This document shows, in pieces, positions 6,725 through 14,664 of a DNA stretch of 64,000 nt. Where the stretch lies: positions 73,830 through 137,829 of the forward strand of contig CAJTYJ010000002.1 in assembly GCA_910583895.1 (NCBI GenBank). Direction: 5' to 3'. The notes beneath the pieces were generated by a model. That model saw only the letters and a list, made by a program, of their open reading frames with translations. It was not told the DNA's origin and did no database searches. This DNA comes from an uncultured Lachnospiraceae bacterium (lineage in GTDB: Bacteria; Bacillota; Clostridia; Lachnospirales; Lachnospiraceae). How positions within the stretch are numbered: position 1 is the first letter of the stretch; each line of letters opens with the position of its first letter. The position numbers and the translations under genes were made by a program.

Positions 6725-7663
6725 ATGGAAAACTGGATCAAAGAGACAGCGGTTGCCGGCCTGGAAGGATTTCGTATCGGCCATGCTCAGAATGAAGAGG
6801 CAAAGACAGGGGTTACGGTGCTTTTATTTGACCGGGGAGCCAGAGTCGGGGTGGATATAAGCGGAGGCGGACCGGCTTCCCGGGAGACACCTCTGACCTC
6901 TCCTCTTACAGCGGATAATCCGGTAAATGCCATCGTGCTGTCCGGCGGATCTGCGTTTGGACTGGCAGCGGGAGACGGCGTAATGCGTTATCTGGAAGAA
7001 CGCGGGATCGGATTCGATACCGGGTATGCCAAAGTACCGCTGGTATGTCAGTCCTGTATTTATGATCTTGGGATCGGAAGAGCAGACATCCGTCCGGACC
7101 AGGCCATGGGGTATGCTGCCTGTGTGGCGGCGGAAAACAAGGATTGCCGAAGCGGAAGTGTGGGCGGAGGGACCGGTGCCACGGTGGGGAAACTCTGCGG
7201 GATGGAGCGGTCCATGAAGTCGGGCATCGGGATCCATGCGGTGTCCATCGGGGCGCTTTGGATGGCAGCTGTGGTGGTGGTCAATGCACTTGGGGATATC
7301 TACAACCCCCACACCGGACAGAAGATTGCAGGACTTTTAAAGGCAGACAGGCAGGGGTTTGCAGATACCTGTCAGGAGCTTTACCGGCTCAGTCAGAGGA
7401 CGGATCTGTTCCGGGGCAATACGACCATCGGAGCGGTGGTGACCAATGGAAGATTTTCCAAAGGAGAGATGAATAAGATCGCGTCCATGACCAGGAATGC
7501 CTATGCCCGCTGCATCCGCCCGGTGGGAACCATGGCGGATGGGGACACGATATACGCAGCTTCTGTAGGAGAGGTGGAGGCAGACATCAATATGGCAGGC
7601 ACCCTTTCAGCGGATGTGATGGCTCAGGCAATTCAGAAGGCGGTCCTTCTGCCGCCTGTTTAA
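6725..7663 (+). CDS. P1-family (DmpA/NylC-type) N-terminal nucleophile hydrolase
   Basis: The 312-residue protein belongs to peptidase family S58 (DmpA, BapA, NylC). Visible landmarks are GGGPASRETPLTSPLT (about 47-62), SGGSAFGLAAGDGVM, GSVGGGTGATVGK and the self-cleavage region GNTTIGAVVTN. Members are made as precursors that cut themselves before a Ser/Thr, which then becomes the catalytic nucleophile; here the expected cut is Asn232/Thr233, the NylC arrangement, rather than Gly/Ser as in DmpA. Known relatives hydrolyse beta-alanyl peptides or amide oligomers. The gene sits 43 bp after an ECF S component, which suggests that it processes an imported amide, possibly a beta-alanine-containing one. 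Confidence 0.85.
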   Translation: MENWIKETAVAGLEGFRIGHAQNEEAKTGVTVLLFDRGARVGVDISGGGPASRETPLTSPLTADNPVNAIVLSGGSAFGLAAGDGVMRYLEERGIGFDTGYAKVPLVCQSCIYDLGIGRADIRPDQAMGYAACVAAENKDCRSGSVGGGTGATVGKLCGMERSMKSGIGIHAVSIGALWMAAVVVVNALGDIYNPHTGQKIAGLLKADRQGFADTCQELYRLSQRTDLFRGNTTIGAVVTNGRFSKGEMNKIASMTRNAYARCIRPVGTMADGDTIYAASVGEVEADINMAGTLSADVMAQAIQKAVLLPPV

Positions 7664-7692
7664 AAAGATGAAAAATATAGTCGTGTCTTCTT

Positions 7693-8502
7693 TCAGAGAC
7701 TTCTTGTTTTCCGGATGTGATGTTCCAGGCTCTGGATGATCTGGTACAGGCCAAAGGCGATGATACACAGAATAATCAGAGCGGTGATCAGATAGTTCAG
7801 CTTGAAGATCTGGCTTGCATAGATGATCAAATAACCAAGTCCTTCCCTGGCGGCGAGAAATTCACCGATGATGACTCCCACCAGACACAGTCCGATATTG
7901 ACTTTCAGGATACTGATGATGGAGGGAAGGCTGGAGGGGATGACCACGCAGCGCAGCACCTGCAGGCGGCTGCCGCCCAAGGTGTGGATCAGTTTGATCT
8001 TTTCTTCGTCGGTGTCTTTAAAAGCGGTATACATGCTGATGATGCTTCCGAAGACGGCTACCGACATGCCGGCCACGATGATGGTTCTTGTATTGGCGCC
8101 CAGCCAGACAATCAGAAGAGGTGCCAGGGCAGATTTAGGCAGACTGTTTAGAATAACGAGCCAGGGTTCTAGGATTTCGGAGACGGTGCCGGAGAACCAC
8201 AGGATGGTGGCGGTTAAAAAGCTGACCAGGATGACCAGCAGAAAGCTTAAGAGGGTCTCATAAAGTGTGATTCCCGTATGGCGGAAGATGGAGCAGTCTT
8301 TGCTCATATCGAGGATGGTTCCAAGAACCCGGCCGGGGCTGCTGAAGATAAAGGCGTCAATCCAGTTAAGGTCGGCGCTTATCTCCCACAGCATCAGAAA
8401 CAGGAAAAAGAAAAGGAACCGGAGGAAGGCCACCAGATGGTGGTGACGCCGGTGGTTTCTGACATATTCCGCCTGGGAAGAGGAGATGGGATTTTTATCC
8501 AT
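7693..8502 (-). CDS. ABC transporter permease (SsuC/TauC/ThiX type)
   Basis: The 269-residue protein has six predicted helices and the BPD_transp_1 EAA loop SIISMYTAFKDTDEEKIKLIHTLGGS, ending in the coupling-helix segment RLQVLRCVVIPSSLPSIIS. It belongs to the nitrate/sulfonate/taurine/pyrimidine-precursor permease group. It is translated from within the end of the ATPase gene (8-bp overlap), so the two form one operon. No periplasmic-type binding protein gene is adjacent, which is unusual for an importer of this type, so the substrate is open. Confidence 0.85.
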   Translation of the reverse strand: MDKNPISSSQAEYVRNHRRHHHLVAFLRFLFFFLFLMLWEISADLNWIDAFIFSSPGRVLGTILDMSKDCSIFRHTGITLYETLLSFLLVILVSFLTATILWFSGTVSEILEPWLVILNSLPKSALAPLLIVWLGANTRTIIVAGMSVAVFGSIISMYTAFKDTDEEKIKLIHTLGGSRLQVLRCVVIPSSLPSIISILKVNIGLCLVGVIIGEFLAAREGLGYLIIYASQIFKLNYLITALIILCIIAFGLYQIIQSLEHHIRKTRSL

Positions 8503-9268
8503 TTGCGTTCAGCTCCTTCCAGATTTCATTAAAATAGTTTTTGAATTCCGGCGCCTGTCTGCGCTGCATGGGGATCAGATTTTTGTCTGAAAAGCGAATT
8601 TCCAGAATCCGGCAGATGCGGGCAGGGCGTTTGGACAGGATCAGAACCCGATCCGCCATGCTGATCGCTTCCGAGAGATCGTGAGTGACCAGGATGGCGG
8701 TCTTTTTTTCTTTCTTGATGATCGCATAGACATCGTCGCAGACGTTCAGCCTGGTCTGATAGTCCAGGGCAGAAAAGGGCTCATCTAAAAGAAGAAGGCT
8801 GGGATCCAGAGCCAGGGTGCGGATCAGGGCGGCCCTCTGGCGCATACCGCCGGAGAGTTCCGAGGGGCGGGAGTCTTTAAAGGCGAACAGTCCGTAGTCT
8901 TTCAGCATTTGTTCCACATGAGCCAGATTTTCAGGTGTCTCTTTTTTCTGAATCTCCAGTCCCAGTATGACGTTGCGGTATACAGTACGCCATTCAAAGA
9001 GATGGTCTTTTTGAAGCATATAACCGATCTTTGTCTGGTGTTCGTCAAGAGGCGACTGACGGAGCCGGATGGTTCCCTCCTCTGCGGGAATCAATCCAAA
9101 GAGAAGAGACAAAAGCGTGCTTTTTCCGCAGCCGCTGGGGCCGACGATAACGAGAAATTCGCCTTCATCGACAGAAAACGTAAGGTCAGAAAGTGCCTGG
9201 GTCTCGCCGGACAGCGTGTGGTAGGCGTGGCAGACATGGCTGACTTCCAGCAGTGGAGTCATAGACAT
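8495..9268 (-). CDS. ABC transporter ATPase (SsuB/TauB/ThiZ type)
   Basis: The 257-residue ATPase shows all nucleotide-binding motifs: Walker A GPSGCGKST, Q-loop at MLQKD, signature LSGGMRQR, Walker B LLLLDEP and the H-loop ILVTHD. The sequence is typical of the nitrate/sulfonate/taurine subfamily. The RBS AAGGAGG lies eight bases before ATG 9268. It is the first gene of a two-gene importer operon read leftward; the divergent gene at 9525 encodes an unrelated exporter. The 256-bp divergent region holds two palindromic boxes that could control either operon. Confidence 0.88.
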   Translation of the reverse strand: MSMTPLLEVSHVCHAYHTLSGETQALSDLTFSVDEGEFLVIVGPSGCGKSTLLSLLFGLIPAEEGTIRLRQSPLDEHQTKIGYMLQKDHLFEWRTVYRNVILGLEIQKKETPENLAHVEQMLKDYGLFAFKDSRPSELSGGMRQRAALIRTLALDPSLLLLDEPFSALDYQTRLNVCDDVYAIIKKEKKTAILVTHDLSEAISMADRVLILSKRPARICRILEIRFSDKNLIPMQRRQAPEFKNYFNEIWKELNANG

Positions 9269-9362
9269 ACCTCCTTATGACAAGCGTGGGGACTGTAGAA
9301 AAGGTCCCGGGTTCTGATATTAAGATATGGATTTTACAGGGAATGGTGTCAGGAAAGTAACG

Positions 9363-9460
9363 GGTCATGAATGACCATGGATAAAAGCGCAGAGGATGGG
9401 ACAGCTGACAGATAAGATCAATGAAGCACGGTCATGAAGGACCATGGATAAAAGTGCAGG
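9363..9460. repeat. Pair of 30-bp direct repeats with palindromic boxes
   Basis: GGTCATGAATGACC (9363-9376, perfect 6-bp inverted repeat) and GGTCATGAAGGACC (9430-9443, imperfect) are each followed by a near-identical ATGGATAAAAG.GCAG. The two copies are 67 bp apart, in the divergent control region between the ABC importer and ABC exporter operons. The second lies 22 bp upstream of the exporter -35 box. They look like paired operator or activator sites. Confidence 0.6.
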
Positions 9461-9465
9461 AGCGG

Positions 9466-9494
9466 TTGACAATCCAGAAGAAAGAAAATAGAAT
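9466..9494 (+). promoter_or_regulatory. Sigma-A promoter of the ABC exporter
   Basis: Perfect TTGACA (9466-9471), a 17-bp spacer and TAGAAT (9489-9494). The start codon lies 31 bp downstream. Confidence 0.8.
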
Positions 9495-9524
9495 GATAGT
9501 CATAAAGGAGAGCAAAAGAGGCGT

Positions 9525-11294
9525 ATGAAGACAAGTACATTATTAAAGCGTTTTCTTCCATACTATCGGAAGTACAAAAACATCATGTTCATGGATCTGT
9601 TCTGTGCAGCGCTCACGACGGTCTGCGAGCTGGTGCTGCCGATGATGCTGCGGTATATCACGGATGTGGGAATGCGGGACCTGGCATCTTTAACACTTGG
9701 CACAATTCTGAGGATTGGGGGAATCTATTTTGCCCTTCGGATTGTCGATGGGATGGCCAGCTTTTATATGGCTTATACCGGTCATGTGATGGGAGCTGCC
9801 ATCGAGACCGATATGAGAAAAGACGCCTTTGCTCATTTGCAGAAGCTGTCGGACAATTATTTTAATAACACAAAAGTCGGACAGATCATGTCCCGGATTA
9901 CAAGCGACCTCTTTGATGTGACGGAATTCGCCCATCACTGTCCGGAAGAATTTTTCATCGCGTTTTTGAAGGCAGTGGTGTCTTTCGTGATATTAGCCAG
10001 GATCAATCTGCTTTTGACGGTCATCATTTTTCTTCTGATTCCGGTGATGGCAATCTCCTGTACTCATTTTAATCTGCAGGTGCGCAAAGCGTTCAGGCGT
10101 CAGCGGAATCACATCGGAGAACTGAATGCCCGGATTGAGGACAGTCTTCTGGGCAATAAGGTGGTCCGTGCTTTTGCCAATGAAGCCGTAGAACTGGACA
10201 AATTCAATCGGGACAACCAGGAGTTTTTGAAAATAAAGCGTCAGACTTACAAGTATATGGCGGCGTTTCAGAATACGATCCGGATTTTTGACGGACTGAT
10301 GTATGTAGTCGTGATGGTGGCCGGGGGGATCTTTATGATGAAAGGGCTGATCGCACCGGCGGATTTGGTGGCTTATACCCTGTATGTGACCACACTTCTG
10401 GCGACGATTCGCAGGATTATCGAGTTTGCGGAACAGTTTCAGAGGGGAATGACAGGGATCGAGCGTTTTATGGAGCTTATGGATGCCACAGTGGATATTT
10501 TTGACGAAGAAGGAGCGGTTTTGCTGCAGGACGTAAAAGGGCAGATCACGTTTCAGCATGTGTCCTTTGCCTATGCAGACGATCATACGCCGGTGCTTTC
10601 TGACATCAATCTGACCATAAAGCCGGGAGAGAAGGTGGCGCTGGTAGGGCCGTCAGGAGGCGGAAAGACTACGCTTTGCAATCTGATTCCACGGTTTTAT
10701 GATCCGACAAAAGGGGAGGTTCTCCTGGATGGGCAGGATATCCGGAAAGTGACCCTGCAAAGCCTGCGAAGCAATGTGGGGGTGGTTCAGCAGGATGTAT
10801 ATCTGTTCTCCGGAAGCGTCTATGAAAATATCGCTTATGGCAGGCCGGGGGCTTCGAAAGAGGAAGTTATGGAGGCTGCAAGATTATCCGGCGCACATGA
10901 ATTTATCGAAAAGCTGAAGGATGGCTATGATACCTACGTGGGAGAGCGGGGAGTAAAGCTGTCAGGCGGGCAAAAGCAGAGAATCAGCATTGCAAGGGTG
11001 TTCTTAAAAGCGCCGAAGGTGCTTCTTCTGGATGAGGCGACGGCAGCACTGGACAACGAAAGTGAACATCTGGTGTCGGAATCTTTGGACCAGCTGGCGA
11101 AGGGAAGGACGACACTTACCATTGCTCACCGGCTGACAACTATCCACGGTGCAGACCGGATTCTGGTGCTCTCTGGAAATCAGATTGTGGAAGAAGGGAA
11201 TCACGAGACGCTGATGAAGCAAAAAGGGATCTATTATCAGCTCTATACTTCATCGGAGATCGGCGGGAAAAGTGCCGGCTGCAATCAGACATAA
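9525..11294 (+). CDS. ABC exporter, fused membrane and ATPase domains
   Basis: The 589-residue half-transporter has an N-terminal six-helix ABC membrane domain (about 15-315) and a C-terminal ATPase domain (about 335-575). Visible motifs are Walker A GPSGGGKTT, Q-loop VVQQDVYLF, signature LSGGQKQR, Walker B VLLLDEATAALD and the switch histidine in LTIAHRL. This is the MsbA/BmrA-like lipid or multidrug exporter architecture and probably acts as a homodimer. The gene stands alone between a consensus promoter and a strong terminator. Its divergent region has two palindromic boxes. The substrate cannot be inferred. Confidence 0.9.
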   Translation: MKTSTLLKRFLPYYRKYKNIMFMDLFCAALTTVCELVLPMMLRYITDVGMRDLASLTLGTILRIGGIYFALRIVDGMASFYMAYTGHVMGAAIETDMRKDAFAHLQKLSDNYFNNTKVGQIMSRITSDLFDVTEFAHHCPEEFFIAFLKAVVSFVILARINLLLTVIIFLLIPVMAISCTHFNLQVRKAFRRQRNHIGELNARIEDSLLGNKVVRAFANEAVELDKFNRDNQEFLKIKRQTYKYMAAFQNTIRIFDGLMYVVVMVAGGIFMMKGLIAPADLVAYTLYVTTLLATIRRIIEFAEQFQRGMTGIERFMELMDATVDIFDEEGAVLLQDVKGQITFQHVSFAYADDHTPVLSDINLTIKPGEKVALVGPSGGGKTTLCNLIPRFYDPTKGEVLLDGQDIRKVTLQSLRSNVGVVQQDVYLFSGSVYENIAYGRPGASKEEVMEAARLSGAHEFIEKLKDGYDTYVGERGVKLSGGQKQRISIARVFLKAPKVLLLDEATAALDNESEHLVSESLDQLAKGRTTLTIAHRLTTIHGADRILVLSGNQIVEEGNHETLMKQKGIYYQLYTSSEIGGKSAGCNQT

Positions 11295-11337
11295 AAAACT
11301 GCCGCTCCGGGTTAGAGTGACCGGGGCGGCAGTTTTT
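11295..11337. terminator. Strong terminator after the ABC exporter
   Basis: ACTGCCGCTCCGG pairs with CCGGGGCGGCAGT around a 10-nt loop, with A and T runs on both sides. It also lies just beyond the stop of the convergent kinase gene and can serve both. Confidence 0.85.
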
Positions 11338-11355
11338 CAGATTCGCTGAAATCAT

Positions 11356-11667
11356 TTAGTGATCAGAGTCAAAATGGATGTTTTCCTTTTCAGAAGCAGT
11401 CTTTTTGCCGGAACTTAGGGCTGCTTTTTTCTGCTCGATGTTTGCCAGATGGACGGAGATCGCCGTGCAGAATTCGGACACTTCATCTTCCACAGCTTCT
11501 CCGGCGGCAAATTTTTTGTAGTAGAAAGCACCAATCTTGGCCTGGAGTTCCCGGATGGATTTCTCATCGTTTAAGATCTGCGTTTTCAGCCGGGTATCTT
11601 CTAAGACTTCTCCAGTCTTCGATGCAGCGTTTTTTGCAAGTTCATTCATTTTGTCAAATATTTCCAT
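11356..11667 (-). other. Probable internal translation unit inside the kinase frame
   Basis: ATG 11667 is in frame with the kinase and has AAGGAGG at an optimal nine bases. It would give a 103-residue helical protein (EKLNE/KTGE-like start, LNDEKSIRELQAKIGAFYYKKF, many charged residues) of unknown function. This looks like an originally separate downstream gene whose upstream stop codon has been lost. Confidence 0.6.
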
Positions 11668-12672
11668 GGTAACCTTCCTCCTTGTGGTGTTTCCGTCCAT
11701 ACGTGTTAAGGTATTTTTGGAAAGATAGTCCTGGACCTCGTCAAACGTGGGCATAACCCGAAGGGCGCCTTTTCTGGTTGTGATGATGGAGGCCGCGGCA
11801 TTGGCGAAAGTCAGCATCTCCTGAAGCTGATCATCCGTCAGACCGGTGAGGCCATGATCCAGTACATAGTTGATGATACAGGCGCAGAATGTATCTCCGG
11901 CGCCGGTGGTCTCGATGGTGTTTTCCTGAAGAAACGGTGCAACTTCCACATAACCATCCTGGTAATAGGCACGGCTTCCGTCTTTGCCCATGGACACCAG
12001 GATCAGCGGGATTGGAAATTCCGCCCGGATCGCAGCGACTCCTTCGGTGAAATCCTCTTTTCCGGTAAGCCACTGGATTTCATTGTCGGAAATTTTCAGG
12101 ATGTCACACTGACCAAGTCCCCAGCGGATCTCTTCCTTGGCATGATCCAGGGAGTCCCAAAGCGGTTCCCGAAGATTCGGGTCAAAACTTATGAGGGCAC
12201 CGGCTTCTTTGGCTTTCGTGACTGCTTTGATCGTTGCATCTTTTACCCCGTCGTGCGTCATGGAAAGCGTGCCGAAGTGAAACAGCCGGGTGTCACTGAT
12301 CAGATCTTCTTTCAGCTCGTCCGCCCGCAGCATCATGTCTGCCCCGGGGTTCCGGTAGAAGGAAAAATCCCGGTCGCCATCTTCAAATGTATGTACAAGA
12401 GCGAGTGTTGTGTGCACTTCCTCATCCATCATCAGATTTTCTGTTCCAATGCCGAGTTCTTCCAGCGTTTTTTTCAGAGTCAGGCCAAACTGGTCTTTGC
12501 CGACTTTGCCGATAAAGGCTGTTTTTTTGCCCAGATTGTTCAGCATGGAAAGCACATTGCATGGTGCGCCGCCGGGATTTGCCTCAAAAAGCCCGTTGCC
12601 CTGTTCGCTGAATCCGTTTTGGGTAAAATCAATCAACAATTCGCCCAATGCAACAACATCATATGTCTTCAT
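11356..12672 (-). CDS. PfkB sugar kinase fused in frame to a small helical protein
   Basis: Residues 1-320 form a complete PfkB/ribokinase-family kinase of fructokinase type: GELLIDF at the N terminus, NPGGAPCNV, and the catalytic signature TGAGDTFCACIINY. Fructokinases normally stop near residue 320. Here the frame continues through a linker and then through residues 336-438, a charged helical domain starting MEIFDKMNELAKNAASKTGE that resembles free-standing small Lachnospiraceae proteins. The junction contains a full ribosome binding site (AAGGAGG, 11683-11677) nine bases before an in-frame ATG at 11667, so a separate 103-residue product is likely made too. The gene is preceded by hairpin repeat locus B and a promoter at 12911-12939. 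Confidence 0.85.
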   Translation of the reverse strand: MKTYDVVALGELLIDFTQNGFSEQGNGLFEANPGGAPCNVLSMLNNLGKKTAFIGKVGKDQFGLTLKKTLEELGIGTENLMMDEEVHTTLALVHTFEDGDRDFSFYRNPGADMMLRADELKEDLISDTRLFHFGTLSMTHDGVKDATIKAVTKAKEAGALISFDPNLREPLWDSLDHAKEEIRWGLGQCDILKISDNEIQWLTGKEDFTEGVAAIRAEFPIPLILVSMGKDGSRAYYQDGYVEVAPFLQENTIETTGAGDTFCACIINYVLDHGLTGLTDDQLQEMLTFANAAASIITTRKGALRVMPTFDEVQDYLSKNTLTRMDGNTTRRKVTMEIFDKMNELAKNAASKTGEVLEDTRLKTQILNDEKSIRELQAKIGAFYYKKFAAGEAVEDEVSEFCTAISVHLANIEQKKAALSSGKKTASEKENIHFDSDH

Positions 12673-12687
12673 GGAATTACCTCCTGA

Positions 12688-12897
12688 TTAAAGTTCCGCT
12701 ACAGCCCATCCAATGCCCTCTTGTCTAGAAGGATTTTCTGCTGCATGAAGCATCAGAAAAACCTTCTGGGCATTGTCTGGGCTTGCGCTGATTTAAAGTT
12801 CCGCTACAGCCCATCCAATACCCCTTTGTCTAGAAGGATTTTCTGCTGCATAAGGCATCAGAAAATCCTTCTGGGCATTGTCTGGGCTTGCGCTGAT
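12688..12897 (-). repeat. Tandem hairpin repeat, locus B (two 105-bp units)
   Basis: Two units (12688-12792 and 12793-12897) are about 95% identical. On the transcribed minus strand each forms one long nested hairpin: AGCCCA pairs with TGGGCT, CAATGCCC with GGGCATTG, and AAGGATTTTCTG with CAGAAAATCCTT. The tail GTAGCGGAACTTTAA follows. The last tail ends four bases before the kinase Shine-Dalgarno AGGAGG. A promoter lies upstream, so both hairpins are in the 5'-UTR. Confidence 0.8.
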
Positions 12898-12910
12898 TTT
12901 CTTATGATCT

Positions 12911-12939
12911 ATTGTACCAAATATATTGCTAAATGAAAA
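12911..12939 (-). promoter_or_regulatory. Promoter of the kinase gene, upstream of hairpin repeats
   Basis: On the minus strand TTTTCA (12939-12934) and TACAAT (12916-12911) with a 17-bp spacer and a TGG extension before the -10. It would give a leader of about 230 nt containing both repeat hairpins. Confidence 0.55.
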
Positions 12940-12974
12940 GGCCTCATCCTCAATCTGTTTTCCTGGGTTTTCAC

Positions 12975-13478
12975 TTAGAATGCCCGGATGCTGTCTCCAT
13001 CTTCTCCGTCTTCCTGTCGAATCTCCCGAATAACCACCTCGTAACGGTAACTGTCGCTGACCGGTACTGTAACCGTATCCCCGACCCGGTGATGCAAAAG
13101 AGCCTTTCCAAGAGGCGACTCAATGCTGATGAGGTTTTTCATGGAATTTCCCCGGATGCTGGTGACGATCTTGTAAGTCTCGCATTCGTCATCTTCCTCG
13201 ATGTAGACGGTGACGCTTTTGTTGAGTCCGACTTCATCAGACGAAGAACGGTCCTCCACGATGACGGCATTTTTCAGCATCCGCTCCAGATAGCGGATCC
13301 GGCTGTTGTTGGTTCCGTTTTCCCGTCTTGCGGCGTAATACTCAAAATTCTCGCTTAAATCGCCCTGGGCTCTGGCTTCCCGGACGGCGTCCAGGATCTG
13401 AGGCCGAAGGACCAGCTTGCGGTGATCAATCTCTGCCTGAATCTTTTCCACATCTTTTCTGGTCAGTTTTTCTTTCAT
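12975..13478 (-). CDS. greA: GreA-type transcript cleavage factor
   Basis: The 167-residue protein shows GreA architecture. An N-terminal coiled coil contains AREARAQGDLSENFEYYAARRE, which carries the acidic tip residues (D and E) that enter the RNA polymerase channel. The C-terminal FKBP-like domain contains ISIESPLGKALLHHRVGDTVTV. It rescues backtracked RNA polymerase by stimulating transcript cleavage. ATG 13478 is chosen because it has an AGGCAGG-type RBS and starts the coiled coil properly; the open frame continues upstream into asnA. It lies 34 bp after asnA and is probably cotranscribed with it. Confidence 0.92.
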   Translation of the reverse strand: MKEKLTRKDVEKIQAEIDHRKLVLRPQILDAVREARAQGDLSENFEYYAARRENGTNNSRIRYLERMLKNAVIVEDRSSSDEVGLNKSVTVYIEEDDECETYKIVTSIRGNSMKNLISIESPLGKALLHHRVGDTVTVPVSDSYRYEVVIREIRQEDGEDGDSIRAF

Positions 13479-13512
13479 GTGCGGTAAACCTGCCTTTCTT
13501 TTGACCTCGGAG

Positions 13513-14523
13513 TTAAAGCAGGATGATTCCGTGTTGTAAGGCCGTTTCCCGGGTGTCATCCGGCCAGATGGAGGCCTGGACTTCGCCGATGTGCGCCTTC
13601 CTTAAGAAAAACATACAGATTCTGGACTGTCCGATTCCTCCGCCCACCGTGTAGGGAAGTTTCTTGTCCAGGATCGCTTTCTGGAATGGAAGATCTGCGC
13701 GCTCCTCACAGCCTGCAAGCTTTAACTGCTCAGCCAGGGAGTCTTCGTCCACCCGGATTCCCATGGAAGAGAGTTCCAGTGCGTGCCCAAGGACCGGGTA
13801 CCAGACGATGATGTCGCCGTTTAAACTCCAGTCGTCGTAGTCCGGAGCCCGGCCGTCGTGGGGTTCCCCGTTGCTCAGCCGGCCGCCGATCTGCATCAGG
13901 AAGACGGCACCTTTTTCCTGGACGATCCGGTTCTCCCGTTCCTTTGGAGTCAGGTCCGGATAGAGATCCAAAAGTTCCTGGGAGGTGATGAAGAAGATCT
14001 CTTTTGGAAGAATCTCTTCGATATAGTCATAGCGGATGGCCATGTACTTTTCGGTCTTTTTCAGGGCCTTATAGATCTTGCGGACTGTTTCTTTGAGATA
14101 ATCCATATTCCGGTCCTGCTTTAAGATGATCTTTTCCCAGTCCCACTGATCCACGTAGATGGAGTGAATGTTGTCGGTATCTTCATCCCGTCGGATGGCA
14201 TTCATATCGGTGTAGAGTCCTTCTCCCACATGGAAGCCGTACTGTTTCAGGGCGTTGCGCTTCCACTTGGCAAGTGAGTGGACGATCTCCACAGGACGGT
14301 CATCCTGCTCCTTGATGCCAAAAGAGACCGGGCGCTCCACACCATTTAGGTTGTCATTCAGACCGGATTCCGGCTTGACAAACAGTGGGGCGGAGACCCG
14401 GAGCAGATAGAGCTGCTCGGAAAGAGTCTGCTGGAAAAAATCCTTCACCGTCTTGATGGCGATCTGGGTGTCATAGAGAGGCAGATCCGAGTGATAGTTT
14501 TCAGGTATGTATAGATGTTCCAT
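13513..14523 (-). CDS. asnA: Aspartate-ammonia ligase (asparagine synthetase A)
   Basis: The 336-residue enzyme has the length and features of AsnA, a class-II aminoacyl-tRNA-synthetase-like ligase that makes asparagine from aspartate, ammonia and ATP. Visible are QLYLLRVSAPLFVKPESGLNDNLNG near the N terminus, KWKR, the DEDTDNIHSIYVDQWDWE segment, and the motif-3-like GGGIGQSRICM at the C terminus. ATG 14523 has GGAGG seven bases upstream; the frame is open further upstream but not family-like. An extended -10 box TGCTATACT lies about 35 bases upstream. greA follows. Confidence 0.95.
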   Translation of the reverse strand: MEHLYIPENYHSDLPLYDTQIAIKTVKDFFQQTLSEQLYLLRVSAPLFVKPESGLNDNLNGVERPVSFGIKEQDDRPVEIVHSLAKWKRNALKQYGFHVGEGLYTDMNAIRRDEDTDNIHSIYVDQWDWEKIILKQDRNMDYLKETVRKIYKALKKTEKYMAIRYDYIEEILPKEIFFITSQELLDLYPDLTPKERENRIVQEKGAVFLMQIGGRLSNGEPHDGRAPDYDDWSLNGDIIVWYPVLGHALELSSMGIRVDEDSLAEQLKLAGCEERADLPFQKAILDKKLPYTVGGGIGQSRICMFFLRKAHIGEVQASIWPDDTRETALQHGIILL

Positions 14524-14557
14524 ATGATTTCCTCCGGATTCGTATTTACACCGATAC

Positions 14558-14566
14558 AGTATAGCA
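14558..14566 (-). promoter_or_regulatory. Extended -10 promoter of asnA
   Basis: On the minus strand TGC TATACT (14566-14558), an extended -10 element; no good -35 box is visible. Confidence 0.5.
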
Positions 14567-14616
14567 CAAAATGACGGGCATGGAATATTAAATTCTCCTA
14601 AATTTCTGTTAAAAAA

Positions 14617-14645
14617 TCGACAAATGCACATTTTTCGTGTAAAAT
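14617..14645 (+). promoter_or_regulatory. Promoter of the nitrilase-relQ operon
   Basis: TCGACA (14617-14622) and TAAAAT (14640-14645) separated by 17 bp; divergent from asnA. Confidence 0.65.
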
Positions 14646-14664
14646 AGAGTCGGAGGTGTGGAAG

